The notes below the pieces were generated by a model, which ran no database searches, was not told where the DNA came from, and was given only the letters and a program-made list of their open reading frames with translations. The position numbers and the translations under genes are program-made. Positions 1 through 6,297 of a stretch of 36,448 nt of DNA are shown here, in pieces. Position 1 is the stretch's first letter. The number at the start of each line of letters is the position of its first letter. This stretch comes from Prevotella sp. (GTDB lineage Bacteria > Bacteroidota > Bacteroidia > Bacteroidales > Bacteroidaceae): contig JAFRMM010000075.1 of the NCBI GenBank assembly GCA_017430675.1, positions 1 through 36,448 on the forward strand, in the 5' to 3' direction.

Positions 1-10
1 GATTTGTAAT

Positions 11-56
11 TCCCCCGATTTGCACTTTCCTACGGTGGTCGGGGGGATTTTTCTTA
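11..56 (+). terminator. Rho-independent terminator of a gene left of the window
   Basis: A stem is formed by CCCCCGA (12-18) pairing with TCGGGGG (39-45), with a 20-base loop. It is followed by ATTTTTCTT on the + strand. The T-run lies only on the + side, so it should end a rightward transcript that enters from outside the window. Confidence 0.6.
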
Positions 57-63
57 TCCTTTA

Positions 64-94
64 CAAAGGTACAAAAATTCTATCACATTACAAA
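64..94 (-). promoter_or_regulatory. Leftward Bacteroidetes-type promoter
   Basis: Read on the minus strand, TTTG (94-91) is followed by 19 bases and TACCTTTG (71-64). This matches the Bacteroidetes consensus TTTG-N19-21-TAnnTTTG. Transcription would run left out of the window, and the 11-45 hairpin would lie in the first bases of the leader. Confidence 0.5.
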
Positions 95-138
95 TCAATT
101 AGTTATAAAGTTTCTTAATATTTGGCGATGCTCCCTAA

Positions 139-699
139 TTAATCCTCTGTCAATTCAGAGTAATCAATGGTTTCCTTGCTGACCTCCACCAGTTTACGGT
201 CCTTCCATTGATACCTGACGATTTCGACATCATTACCCAGTCGGAATACACTGACGATCTGCTTCTGGGAATCATCCACGTAGGGATCGAACAATGGCGG
301 CTGATCCTCCAAATACACAAAGCGGTGTGCCTGTTCATCCCAGATAAAGATGTCGTAGGTAAAGTTGCCATAACTGTTCATCGGCCCCGTGCCTATCTGA
401 AGGTCAGGAATGCCGTCGAAGTTGAAGTCCTGCTCCATGATCTCGCCAAACGATTGCCGACTCCAGTCGGCCGTATCGAGTGGCAAGGCCTCGCTCTGCA
501 GCGTATCAGTATGGTTGCGGGCATCCGTCAAGTAGGTGATCACCCTGTCATATATGATCGTCCCGTCGTCATCTGTCGTCGTCACCTCCGTCCTTATCTT
601 ATAGTCACTACGCTGAGGCACATAGCCATCGCCTACCCTAGTCCCCTGCATCCCCAATGCAGAGCATGCTAAAACCACAGAAAACAATACTTTCTTCAT
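139..699 (-). CDS. Small exported protein, XAC2610/FG-GAP-like
   Basis: This 186-aa protein is of unknown function. The start at 699 (MKKVLFSVVL) is preferred over a longer frame opening at 846, because it begins with a lysine pair and a hydrophobic Sec-type signal and follows a good promoter at 730-761. A Cys at residue 12 sits too early for a confident lipobox. The centre contains QDFNFDGIPDLQI, an acidic D-x-N-x-D-G-x-x-D calcium-loop-like motif. It is followed by aromatic strand segments (YDIFIWDEQAHRFVYLE), the pattern of XAC2610-type periplasmic proteins and FG-GAP-like repeats. The gene stands alone, with the defence island behind it. Export is inferred from the N terminus and the family call from the motif; no enzymatic role is visible. 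Confidence 0.7.
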   Translation of the reverse strand: MKKVLFSVVLACSALGMQGTRVGDGYVPQRSDYKIRTEVTTTDDDGTIIYDRVITYLTDARNHTDTLQSEALPLDTADWSRQSFGEIMEQDFNFDGIPDLQIGTGPMNSYGNFTYDIFIWDEQAHRFVYLEDQPPLFDPYVDDSQKQIVSVFRLGNDVEIVRYQWKDRKLVEVSKETIDYSELTED

Positions 700-729
700 T
701 GCGCTATACCTTATTAAATAATACTGCTG

Positions 730-761
730 CAAAATTACGCTAAAAATTTGGATTATCCAAA
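730..761 (-). promoter_or_regulatory. Promoter of the XAC2610-like gene
   Basis: On the minus strand TTTG (761-758), 20 bases, then TAATTTTG (737-730). This sits about 30 bases before the start codon at 699. The upstream box overlaps the last codons of the vsr gene. Confidence 0.65.
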
Positions 762-1301
762 TAATTCCTCTGCTACTTTTAGCATACCTTCCTCTTCCTC
801 CATCTTCGGATAAGGCTTTCCGATGACGGCATGCTCCTCCAGCCATATCCTGTTCAGCGTGAACGCTAATGAGCGTAGGGTCTCTTCGCGCTTCGAGGGC
901 TTCAGTTCACACTCCCACACAGTGATGCAGTGCCACCCCATTTCTGCCAAGCGCCTCTGCTCTTCGACATCCCGCTCCTGATTCCTGCGGATCTTCGCCA
1001 CCCAGAACTCCCTGTTAGTCTGAGGAATCTTGCAGCAGTTTGAATTGTCCATTATCCATTGTCCATTATCCATTTGTGACATCGTCACATTGTGTCCATG
1101 CCAGAAGCACCCATTCACGAAGATGCACGTCCTGTACTTCTTCAGCACCAAGTCAGGGTGCCCAGGCAGCCTTGGCGAGTTCAGTCTATAGCGGAATCCC
1201 CTGCCCCACAGTCCCCTGCGCACAATCATCTCTGGCTTCGTATTCTTCGAACGAATTGCCGCCATATTCTTGTGCACCTGTTCTGTAGAGAGTTTAGCCA
1301 T
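753..1301 (-). CDS. vsr: Very short patch repair endonuclease (Vsr)
   Basis: Vsr nicks next to T:G mismatches made when 5-methylcytosine deaminates, starting repair back to C:G; it normally accompanies a C5 methyltransferase, as here. The N-terminal block STEQVHKNMAAIRSKNTKPE, the HPDLVLKKY strand with the metal-binding Asp, and FVNGCFWHGH with the active-site histidines are all present. The start at 1301 (MAKLSTEQ) gives 182 aa; an upstream in-frame ATG at 1337 would add 12 residues unlike the family. Immediately after FWHGH there are roughly 17 extra residues (VTMSQMDNGQWIMDNSN) before CCKIPQTNREFW. They are encoded by a 14-bp tandem repeat plus a short palindrome, and Vsr proteins usually have only a few residues here. 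The gene is last in the leftward restriction island. Confidence 0.92.
   Translation of the reverse strand: MAKLSTEQVHKNMAAIRSKNTKPEMIVRRGLWGRGFRYRLNSPRLPGHPDLVLKKYRTCIFVNGCFWHGHNVTMSQMDNGQWIMDNSNCCKIPQTNREFWVAKIRRNQERDVEEQRRLAEMGWHCITVWECELKPSKREETLRSLAFTLNRIWLEEHAVIGKPYPKMEEEEGMLKVAEELFG
1045..1089. repeat. 14-bp tandem repeat plus palindrome inside vsr
   Basis: TTGTCCATTATCCA occurs twice head to tail (1045-1058 and 1059-1072). It is followed by the inverted repeat TGTGAC-ATC-GTCACA (1075-1089). The segment stays in frame and encodes the unusual insertion in Vsr. Confidence 0.85.
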
Positions 1302-1361
1302 ATTTATTAAGAACATTGATAATTCTAATAGAATCATACTTTGCTAGCAATCTCTTGCACA

Positions 1362-1445
1362 TTATTTACCTTTTACAGGTGGTTTTGGGGATGGGTCTGT
1401 AGGAATAACCACAACCACTTCTCTTCCTTTACGATTATCACTCAT
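1362..1445 (-). CDS. 27-aa proline/valine-rich micro-ORF overlapping the 2TM gene
   Basis: An ATG at 1445-1443 opens a 27-codon frame ending in TAA at 1364-1362. The product starts MSDNRKGREVVVV, continues IPTDPSPKPPVKGK, and is basic with a proline-rich tail. The start lies inside the last codons of the upstream 2TM gene, whose TGA is at 1440-1438, an 8-base overlap suggesting translational coupling. Function is unknown. Against it: short frames arise by chance. For it: the overlap geometry and a compositionally coherent peptide lying in the otherwise empty gap before vsr. Confidence 0.4.
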   Translation of the reverse strand: MSDNRKGREVVVVIPTDPSPKPPVKGK

Positions 1446-1980
1446 AACTATTATTACAATATTTAGTTCTAAAATAATTATTTGTTTCCTCTATTATTCT
1501 TTTCTTTTCAACATCTTTAATTTTACGGCAGAGAATATTTATTCTTGTCATTCTATTTCCTTCTGTTTTCATTAATTCGTGAAAACGATCATTCATTGCA
1601 TTATCATCGACATTAGAATGCTTGTCAAACCTTTGAACATAGAGATATTCCAGTTCTTGAAGAAGGACGGTGTAGAAATCATGTATATTATCCAGTTCGC
1701 ACAATTCTCTTTCTGGCTGTATAAAATGTGGTATTAATTCTTTTAGACATGTTACTACTGCAACAAGCATGGCTGACAGAATACTAATCCAGGGGACATA
1801 CGGAACATTATGGAAAAAGGAGGCCACAGCGCATATTATGGATGAACATACAATAACAGTATTTAATATCCTATTAGAATTTCTCTTTCTGTCCGTATAT
1901 AATTCTATCTGCATAAGGAAACCTTTTACCCTATGCATCTCAACCCAAATACTATCTGTTATCATACTGTTATTTCCCAT
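1438..1980 (-). CDS. Two-TM coiled-coil membrane protein, SLATT-like
   Basis: This 180-aa protein has a short N-terminal helix, two closely spaced membrane helices (about residues 39-56, TVIVCSSIICAVASFF, and 61-81, SILSAMLVAVVTCLKELI), and a long charged helical C-terminal half. That layout resembles SLATT/DUF4231-type 2TM effectors, which are proposed pore formers in nucleotide-signalling defence loci. The assignment is by architecture only, since no diagnostic motif is visible. The gene starts 32 bases after the methyltransferase stop and precedes vsr, so it is embedded in the restriction-modification string. This is not a standard component of a type II system. It may be a linked effector, a passenger, or a regulator of unknown type. 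Base composition is A+T-rich like its island neighbours. Confidence 0.75.
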   Translation of the reverse strand: MGNNSMITDSIWVEMHRVKGFLMQIELYTDRKRNSNRILNTVIVCSSIICAVASFFHNVPYVPWISILSAMLVAVVTCLKELIPHFIQPERELCELDNIHDFYTVLLQELEYLYVQRFDKHSNVDDNAMNDRFHELMKTEGNRMTRINILCRKIKDVEKKRIIEETNNYFRTKYCNNSYE

Positions 1981-2012
1981 ATGCTGTGGGTTGATTAATT
2001 GACCAATATATT

Positions 2013-3767
2013 TTACATCGCTAAAATTGCCCTAAGATTCGTATCTGTAAACGTATGCCAAATCAATAGTTTGATGTGCTTGTAATCTTCAAACAGTTGC
2101 TTGACAAACTTGATTTCGAGCACCAAACGGAAGTCATTCTCGTCCGCTTCTTCAACAAACTCATGTTTTGTACCTACACGAGCTACTTCTATCTGATACA
2201 AATCACGGATACCCTTACCTTTAGTGTATGGCATGAAGTAATAGAGTTTGTTTAACTTTACCGTCGAAGGGAACTTTTTACCAGTAAAGTAAGCCTTTGC
2301 ATTCTGGGTTGTGTAAGGTACTATATATTTATCAGGAACTAAACATACAAGAACGTTCTTCGAATCGTCAAGGCTGCTATTATCAATCCGTCTCTTTTTG
2401 ACAAATGGATTATTTATAATAGTAACATCAGATGGATATTGTTCGTGCAAATTAAACATGTCAAGTTCAAAAAGCTTTGGAGGTATCATTCCATGGGCAG
2501 TCTTGTCGGCATCATCAAAGTTGGATACCTCAGGATCCTGGGCATCTATATCGTTAAATAGACGTATTAAAGAACGACCAATAGCGAAAGCAAGATTGAC
2601 TGGGACTGCATTACCTATCTGCTTATACTGATCCGAAATATTACCTTCAAATTCCCAATTATCAGGAAACGTCTGGATACGAGCATATTCACGAACAGTC
2701 AAAGGACGGGTTTCTGTTGGATGACAACGCTCTGTCTGTTTTTGAGCAGGAGCGCAGGTAAGCGTCAAAGACGGCTCATCCATTGAAAGACGGCGAGCCA
2801 TACCAGTCTTGCCACCTCCCAGATAGAAACTACCGCCCATATACTCTTTTTGTTCTTCTATTGGTAAATCTCGCCAATCGCCGCCCTCTGGCACCATAGC
2901 CATTACACGAGCCTTATTTGCTGGATAGAGTTGCCCTTCTGACTCTGGTACATCGTTATTAAATAAGTCACCACTAAAAAAAGCATCGCGCAAGGTCATC
3001 ACACGCCGATAAGGATCAGGCCACTTAAAACGGAAACCTTTCTCATAGATATCATTGCGAATGGCTATGAGTATCAGACGTTCACGTTTCTGTGGTACTT
3101 GATACATGATAGCCTTCAGGACCCTGGGTTCCACTAATGTATAGCCGAGTTCTTTTATTGCATTACGAATAACATCCAGAGTTCTTCCATTCTCATGTGA
3201 CAGTAACCCTTTCACATTCTCGCCCATGAAGACCTTAGGCTGAATTTCCTTTACTGCACGAGCTAATTCGAAAAATAGCGTACCACGGGTATCATTCAGA
3301 CCACCCTTCTTACCAGCGTAAGAAAATGCTTGGCAAGGGAAGCCGCCTGAAAGGAAGTCAACCTTGTCACGCAATGGAGTGAAATCCACCTGATGTATAT
3401 CACCCTCTAACACATTCCATTCAGGATGATTCTTTCGCAATGTGTCACAAGCCATATGATCCATTTCATTAAGAAGCACATTGCGAAAACCTGCTAAATG
3501 CATACCTAAAGCAAGACCTCCTGCACCAGCAAACAATTCTACAGATGTATAGTCACGCAATGGAGCTACATGAAATTCTTCATCCCAGTTTGTTTCAAGC
3601 ATACTTCTTACGGCTTCAACATCTGTAAGTTCTTCCATATAGAAGCCATCTTTTCCGTTCTCGTTCTTGTGATATGGATATACACCGCTCTCACCCCACT
3701 TCTGTGCAGTAGCAAGTGAAGTTCCTGTGAGATCAGCTAAGTTAGTTGCAGATAAAAATGTTGGCAT
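2013..3767 (-). CDS. DNA (cytosine-5-)-methyltransferase with extra N- and C-terminal parts
   Basis: This is the modification enzyme of the type II system. It transfers methyl groups from SAM to C5 of cytosine in the target site, which cannot be read from sequence. The order is: an HTH/MerR-like stretch at residues 1-60 (LADLTGTSLATAQKWGESG); motif I VELFAGAGGLALG near 76-88; the catalytic loop GGFPCQAFS with the nucleophile Cys at 145; ENV at 183-185; QKRER near 226-230; and the conserved QIGNAVPVNLA late in the domain. About 165 further residues follow that last motif and have no role I recognise. At 584 aa it is longer than the usual 320-430. Its ATG overlaps the endonuclease stop by one base (TAATG) behind an unusually strong ribosome binding site, GGGAGG, consistent with coupled expression. 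Confidence 0.93.
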   Translation of the reverse strand: MPTFLSATNLADLTGTSLATAQKWGESGVYPYHKNENGKDGFYMEELTDVEAVRSMLETNWDEEFHVAPLRDYTSVELFAGAGGLALGMHLAGFRNVLLNEMDHMACDTLRKNHPEWNVLEGDIHQVDFTPLRDKVDFLSGGFPCQAFSYAGKKGGLNDTRGTLFFELARAVKEIQPKVFMGENVKGLLSHENGRTLDVIRNAIKELGYTLVEPRVLKAIMYQVPQKRERLILIAIRNDIYEKGFRFKWPDPYRRVMTLRDAFFSGDLFNNDVPESEGQLYPANKARVMAMVPEGGDWRDLPIEEQKEYMGGSFYLGGGKTGMARRLSMDEPSLTLTCAPAQKQTERCHPTETRPLTVREYARIQTFPDNWEFEGNISDQYKQIGNAVPVNLAFAIGRSLIRLFNDIDAQDPEVSNFDDADKTAHGMIPPKLFELDMFNLHEQYPSDVTIINNPFVKKRRIDNSSLDDSKNVLVCLVPDKYIVPYTTQNAKAYFTGKKFPSTVKLNKLYYFMPYTKGKGIRDLYQIEVARVGTKHEFVEEADENDFRLVLEIKFVKQLFEDYKHIKLLIWHTFTDTNLRAILAM

Positions 3768-4486
3768 TAAAGTCCTCCCTTTTCTCTTATTTCATTTGCC
3801 AATTCTTTGATTTTCTCCGAAAGATGGATTCTGGCATCAATACCATCTTCTTCAACGACTTCTCCAAAAGCCTTTGTTAAACGGTGATAGAATTGTTTAT
3901 CGCCTGTAACGCGTTCCCAAAACTCTGCTCCACAATAGACAGGATATGTCTTGTCTATATTTTTATAATTTGCAGAAAGTTCTTCAGGTTCCCCATATAA
4001 AACTCCAACTATCATATCATCAATTTGTAAAGGCAACCGATCTAAACGTGCCTTGTTTTGAAGATGTCCAAAATGTCCCATTATTGTAGCAACATCTGGG
4101 CTGTTAATGGTATTAGGACCTGCCTTACACTGACAATATTTCTTTCTTCCATCAATTTCATCAATAAACTCAATGTCAATACCATCTATTCCAGATGCTG
4201 ATCCTGCAGAAGCAGCCATCTGAGATACAAAAATTTGAACATTTTGCCCAAAACTCGTATTAATACTTGTACCAAGGATTCTTGGATAAATCAGAGCTTT
4301 AGCCAAAGATTCTGGTTCTGTATTACCACAAAGGAATGAAGCCAAGTAATTCACAAGGAAGGGATTTATATTGAAACTATTCAGTTTGAGTTTTTCCATA
4401 TTCTTCAAATGATTTGGAATGATTATTTTACGAAAGAAATCCTTTCCACTCTCAATTATTTGTTGTTTCTGTTCTTCTGTCATCAT
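3767..4486 (-). CDS. Type II restriction endonuclease, EcoO109I/PmeII-like
   Basis: This 239-aa protein should cut DNA at the site protected by the adjacent methyltransferase. Similarity to the EcoO109I family is visible in three blocks: SFNINPFLVNYL near the N terminus, MIVGVLYGEPEELSANY in the middle, and YPVYCGAEFWERV toward the C terminus. Between them, GIDIEFIDE (about 102-110) followed by KKYCQCKAG, with Lys 121, fits the metal-binding acid and catalytic lysine of a PD-(D/E)xK nuclease; the residue two before the lysine is Gln rather than Asp/Glu. EcoO109I itself cuts RGGNCCY, but specificity should not be transferred from this level of similarity. It is first of the core pair, with the methyltransferase overlapping it by one base. 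Confidence 0.82.
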   Translation of the reverse strand: MMTEEQKQQIIESGKDFFRKIIIPNHLKNMEKLKLNSFNINPFLVNYLASFLCGNTEPESLAKALIYPRILGTSINTSFGQNVQIFVSQMAASAGSASGIDGIDIEFIDEIDGRKKYCQCKAGPNTINSPDVATIMGHFGHLQNKARLDRLPLQIDDMIVGVLYGEPEELSANYKNIDKTYPVYCGAEFWERVTGDKQFYHRLTKAFGEVVEEDGIDARIHLSEKIKELANEIREKGGL

Positions 4487-4541
4487 ATTTTTTATTATTT
4501 AATTAAAAAAACAATTATAATTATTACAATCTGGAGCAGGT

Positions 4542-4796
4542 TTATAACGTCTCCTTTTTCCTGCCTCTAGTCGTTGGTTTCACGTAAATGCAACCCTTGC
4601 GGATCTCACAATAAGCATTCTTATACACAAGGTCTTTGCCTTGGGCGGCCATCTTGCTGAAATGGTTGTTCAGACTGGTTTGTGCAATCAGTAGTTCTTT
4701 GGCTTCGTGTCTGTCATACAGAGAGGCTGGCGAGCCGTAGAACTCGTATGTATCTGACTCCAAGAGATGTAGGAGAATAATGTTTCTGTTAGCCAT
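4542..4796 (-). CDS. 84-aa hypothetical protein at the head of the restriction operon
   Basis: I do not recognise this protein. It starts MANRNIILLHLLESDTYEFY, is probably a small soluble alpha/beta protein, and ends in a basic tail (RGRKKETL). It is preceded by a -7 box (TAACTTTG, 4829-4822) and lies 55 bases before the endonuclease gene on the same strand. It may therefore be the first cistron of the island. A position immediately ahead of a restriction gene is where controller proteins often sit, but no clear helix-turn-helix is visible, so that role is only a guess. Confidence 0.6.
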   Translation of the reverse strand: MANRNIILLHLLESDTYEFYGSPASLYDRHEAKELLIAQTSLNNHFSKMAAQGKDLVYKNAYCEIRKGCIYVKPTTRGRKKETL

Positions 4797-4821
4797 TGGT
4801 TTTATGCATGTTTTTAGGCTA

Positions 4822-4829
4822 CAAAGTTA
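4822..4829 (-). promoter_or_regulatory. -7 box for the restriction island operon
   Basis: TAACTTTG on the minus strand, 26 bases before the start codon at 4796. No convincing TTTG box lies at the right distance, so the site is weaker than others in this window. No other promoter-like site is seen ahead of the downstream genes. Confidence 0.4.
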
Positions 4830-4915
4830 CGGATTTTGTGAGCGGAATTTAAATAAAATAATCCCATTAACATGAGGCAAAACTAAATTAGTTTTCTAAT
4901 TAAATTAGGAAAACA

Positions 4916-4953
4916 CAAGCAATCGCAAATGTTAAATCATCTGCGATTGCTTG
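4916..4953 (-). terminator. Strong hairpin between the Fic-derived gene and the restriction island
   Basis: CAAGCAATCGCA (4916-4927) pairs perfectly with TGCGATTGCTTG (4942-4953) around a 14-base loop. On the minus strand it is followed by TGTTTTCC, so it probably ends the leftward transcript of the Fic-derived gene. This gap (4797-5001) also holds tatctaccacc twice, 19 bases apart (4969, 4988), and a small hairpin ACCACC/GGTGGT (4993-5010) over the stop codon. Confidence 0.55.
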
Positions 4954-5001
4954 TATGAAACTGCGCCCTATCTACCACCGTATTTTTTATCTACCACCAT
5001 T

Positions 5002-5466
5002 TTAGGTGGTTGATACTAACAGTATATTACGGTGAACATTCTTATTAGTTCCTGTCCGCTCCATATAGCCTTTATCCTGCAAAGTCTTCAAATGTTTTTG
5101 GACAGCAGACGGATTAATCGACAACGACTTTGCCATTTCCGGAATGGTCATCGAAGGATTGTCTTTCAAAAGCCTAATGAGTTTGACGACAGTTTCATTC
5201 TTTACCGTCACAAACTCTCCATTAAACCACCATATACTATCAGCCTTTTCACTCAGGAATCTCAAATTGGCCTCCAGTGTATTCTCCATCTGGTGAGTAA
5301 TATATGCTACGAAGTCACGAGCCTGCTCCAAAGTGGCGTGCGCGCCATCTGAGGGAACAGGTCCTACAATCTTGTCTGTCTTACCCAATGCCTCAAGATA
5401 CTGCTTCTTGGCTTTGCTGCGAATCACCAGCATCGGATAGTCATGCTTCGTCAGAATATAGTTCAT
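5002..5466 (-). pseudogene. Fic-family C-terminal half with winged HTH; catalytic half missing
   Basis: The 154-aa product begins MNYILTKHDYP, which corresponds to the helix right after the Fic active-site motif HxFxxGNGR (intact proteins read GNGRT-R-LLMNYILLKHGYP). It then has the downstream Fic helices (AKKQYLEALGKTD; ARDFVAYI) and a C-terminal winged helix (SMTIPEMAKSLSINPSAVQK, then HLKTLQDKGYMERTG). No AMP-transferase motif remains in any frame upstream. The start at 5466 is chosen because a good leftward promoter (5491-5521) lies just before it; a longer frame from 5544 would run back through that promoter. It could be a decayed remnant, or a deliberately expressed DNA-binding half. 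The intact promoter and open frame favour the second. Confidence 0.7.
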
Positions 5467-5490
5467 CAATTTATATTCATGTTCTGAGTG

Positions 5491-5521
5491 CAAATATACG
5501 AAGATTTTCGGAATCAGCAAA
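5491..5521 (-). promoter_or_regulatory. Leftward promoter of the Fic-derived gene (divergent element copy 1)
   Basis: On the minus strand TTTG (5521-5518), 19 bases, TATATTTG (5498-5491). The initiation codon at 5466 follows 24 bases later. It is the left half of a divergent promoter pair. Confidence 0.7.
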
Positions 5522-5579
5522 GAAATCTTGATAAATGCTTGCAAAAATCAAAAATAGTTCTTATCTTTGCAGCGTGAAA
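5518..5579. repeat. Duplicated divergent-promoter element, copy 1
   Basis: This 62-base segment matches 6218-6278 at about 59 of 62 positions. Weaker similarity extends left to about 5484 (GTGCAAA-ATAC...CGGAA). Each copy carries back-to-back promoters. Confidence 0.85.
5538..5569 (+). promoter_or_regulatory. Rightward promoter of the tandem-repeat RNA
   Basis: CTTG (5538-5541), 20 bases, TATCTTTG (5562-5569). Transcription should begin near 5575 and read into the repeat RNA. Confidence 0.7.
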
Positions 5580-5715
5580 GGAACCTATTTAGGGTAAGAG
5601 CCCCGTTTGTATCGGCAAGCGACTTATTAAAATAGAAGCACTTTTAAAGCCCCGTCTAGGACAAGAGCCCCGTTTGTATCGGCAAGCGACTTGTTAAGAT
5701 GGGGCTCTTTTTATT
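5576..5715 (+). ncRNA. Candidate small RNA with two 67-nt tandem units
   Basis: A promoter at 5538-5569 and a terminator ending near 5715 bracket about 140 bases without a good reading frame. Inside, a 35-base segment (5596-5630) recurs at 5663-5697 with one difference, a 67-base period. In the second unit AAGAGCCCC (5663-5671) pairs with GGGGCTCTT (5701-5709) before a T-run; in the first unit the 3' arm has decayed to AGAAGCACTTTT, so it would read through. The unit core, between arm and counter-arm, contains GTTTGTATCGGCAAGCGACT. No known RNA family was recognised. Tandem RNA repeats under one promoter recall type III antitoxin RNAs, but no toxin gene lies on the same strand. Confidence 0.55.
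5663..5712 (+). terminator. Terminator of the tandem-repeat RNA
   Basis: AAGAGCCCC (5663-5671) and GGGGCTCTT (5701-5709) form a nine-base-pair stem followed by TTTTATTT. The convergent 146-aa gene ends at 5711 inside it, so the same hairpin may serve both strands. Confidence 0.7.
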
Positions 5716-6151
5716 TCCTAAGTTCATTTTCTGCCACTACAAAGGTATGCTCATTGATGATGGCGTATGGCTTGTAAATGTCACCATCATCCATTCGTCG
5801 CATACACAAAATGGTGCGACAACCAAGTTCACGACTGAAATAAGCAAAATAAGCACTTTCAATGTGTTTGCCTTCGGCAACAGGTCTCCACCCCAAATAG
5901 GTGGCTTTAACAAGATAGCCAGGGATGTCCTTCGCCAACGCATTCTTAATAGCATTGAACTTATCGTCCCCAACATTTTTGCTTACGAGAGTTTTTAAGT
6001 CAGACTTAGTAATCTCAACGTCCATTGTGATTCCATTGGTTATGGTAAATCGCATGGGGTTGCACTTTAAAGAATCGGCCATCTTCAGCACCTCTTTACG
6101 AAGTCGCTTACTCTCACGGTAGAAGTCATCTTCTGTTCTTGGTTTATTCAT
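5711..6151 (-). CDS. 146-aa orphan protein, possible small nuclease/toxin fold
   Basis: The family is not recognised with confidence. The N-terminal third is a charged helix (EDDFYRESKRLRKEVLKMADSL). The C-terminal half reads as alternating strands with conserved-looking charged positions: GWRPVAEGKHIESAYFAYF, then GCRTILCMRRMDDGDIYKPY and AIIN. An HxExxYF-x-strand-(R)K(M)D-G-x-KPYxIxN pattern is reminiscent of RelE/barnase-like small nucleases found in phages, but this is only an impression. It is transcribed from a good promoter (6190-6221) that is one half of a duplicated divergent element. Its 3' end meets the terminator of the oppositely transcribed repeat RNA, so read-through mRNA would be antisense to that RNA. 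Confidence 0.65.
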   Translation of the reverse strand: MNKPRTEDDFYRESKRLRKEVLKMADSLKCNPMRFTITNGITMDVEITKSDLKTLVSKNVGDDKFNAIKNALAKDIPGYLVKATYLGWRPVAEGKHIESAYFAYFSRELGCRTILCMRRMDDGDIYKPYAIINEHTFVVAENELRK

Positions 6152-6189
6152 CGTCCTAAAATTAAGGTAACACCTAAACTATTCTGGTG

Positions 6190-6221
6190 CAAAGATACAA
6201 CAAATATCGGAAACAAACAAA
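6190..6221 (-). promoter_or_regulatory. Promoter of the 146-aa gene (divergent element copy 2)
   Basis: On the minus strand TTTG (6221-6218), 20 bases, TATCTTTG (6197-6190), 38 bases before the start codon at 6151. Confidence 0.7.
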
Positions 6222-6278
6222 GAAATCTTGATAATTGCTTGCAAAAATCAAAAATAGTTCTTATATTTCAGCGTGAAA
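6218..6278. repeat. Duplicated divergent-promoter element, copy 2
   Basis: Matches 5518-5579. It differs by a T for A in the spacer, an A for C and a lost G in the rightward -7 box, which becomes TATATTTC (6262-6269). The rightward promoter is therefore probably weak or dead, and no gene is seen immediately to its right. Confidence 0.85.
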
Positions 6279-6297
6279 TGAAATAATAAATTTATAG

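Noticed and set aside
700..846. N-terminal extension of the XAC2610-like protein
   Set aside because: It would run through the promoter at 730-761 and into vsr; the signal peptide starts at 699.
5576..5715. CRISPR array
   Set aside because: Only two units at a 67-base period, with the spacer also partly repeated and a terminator in the second; no cas genes nearby.
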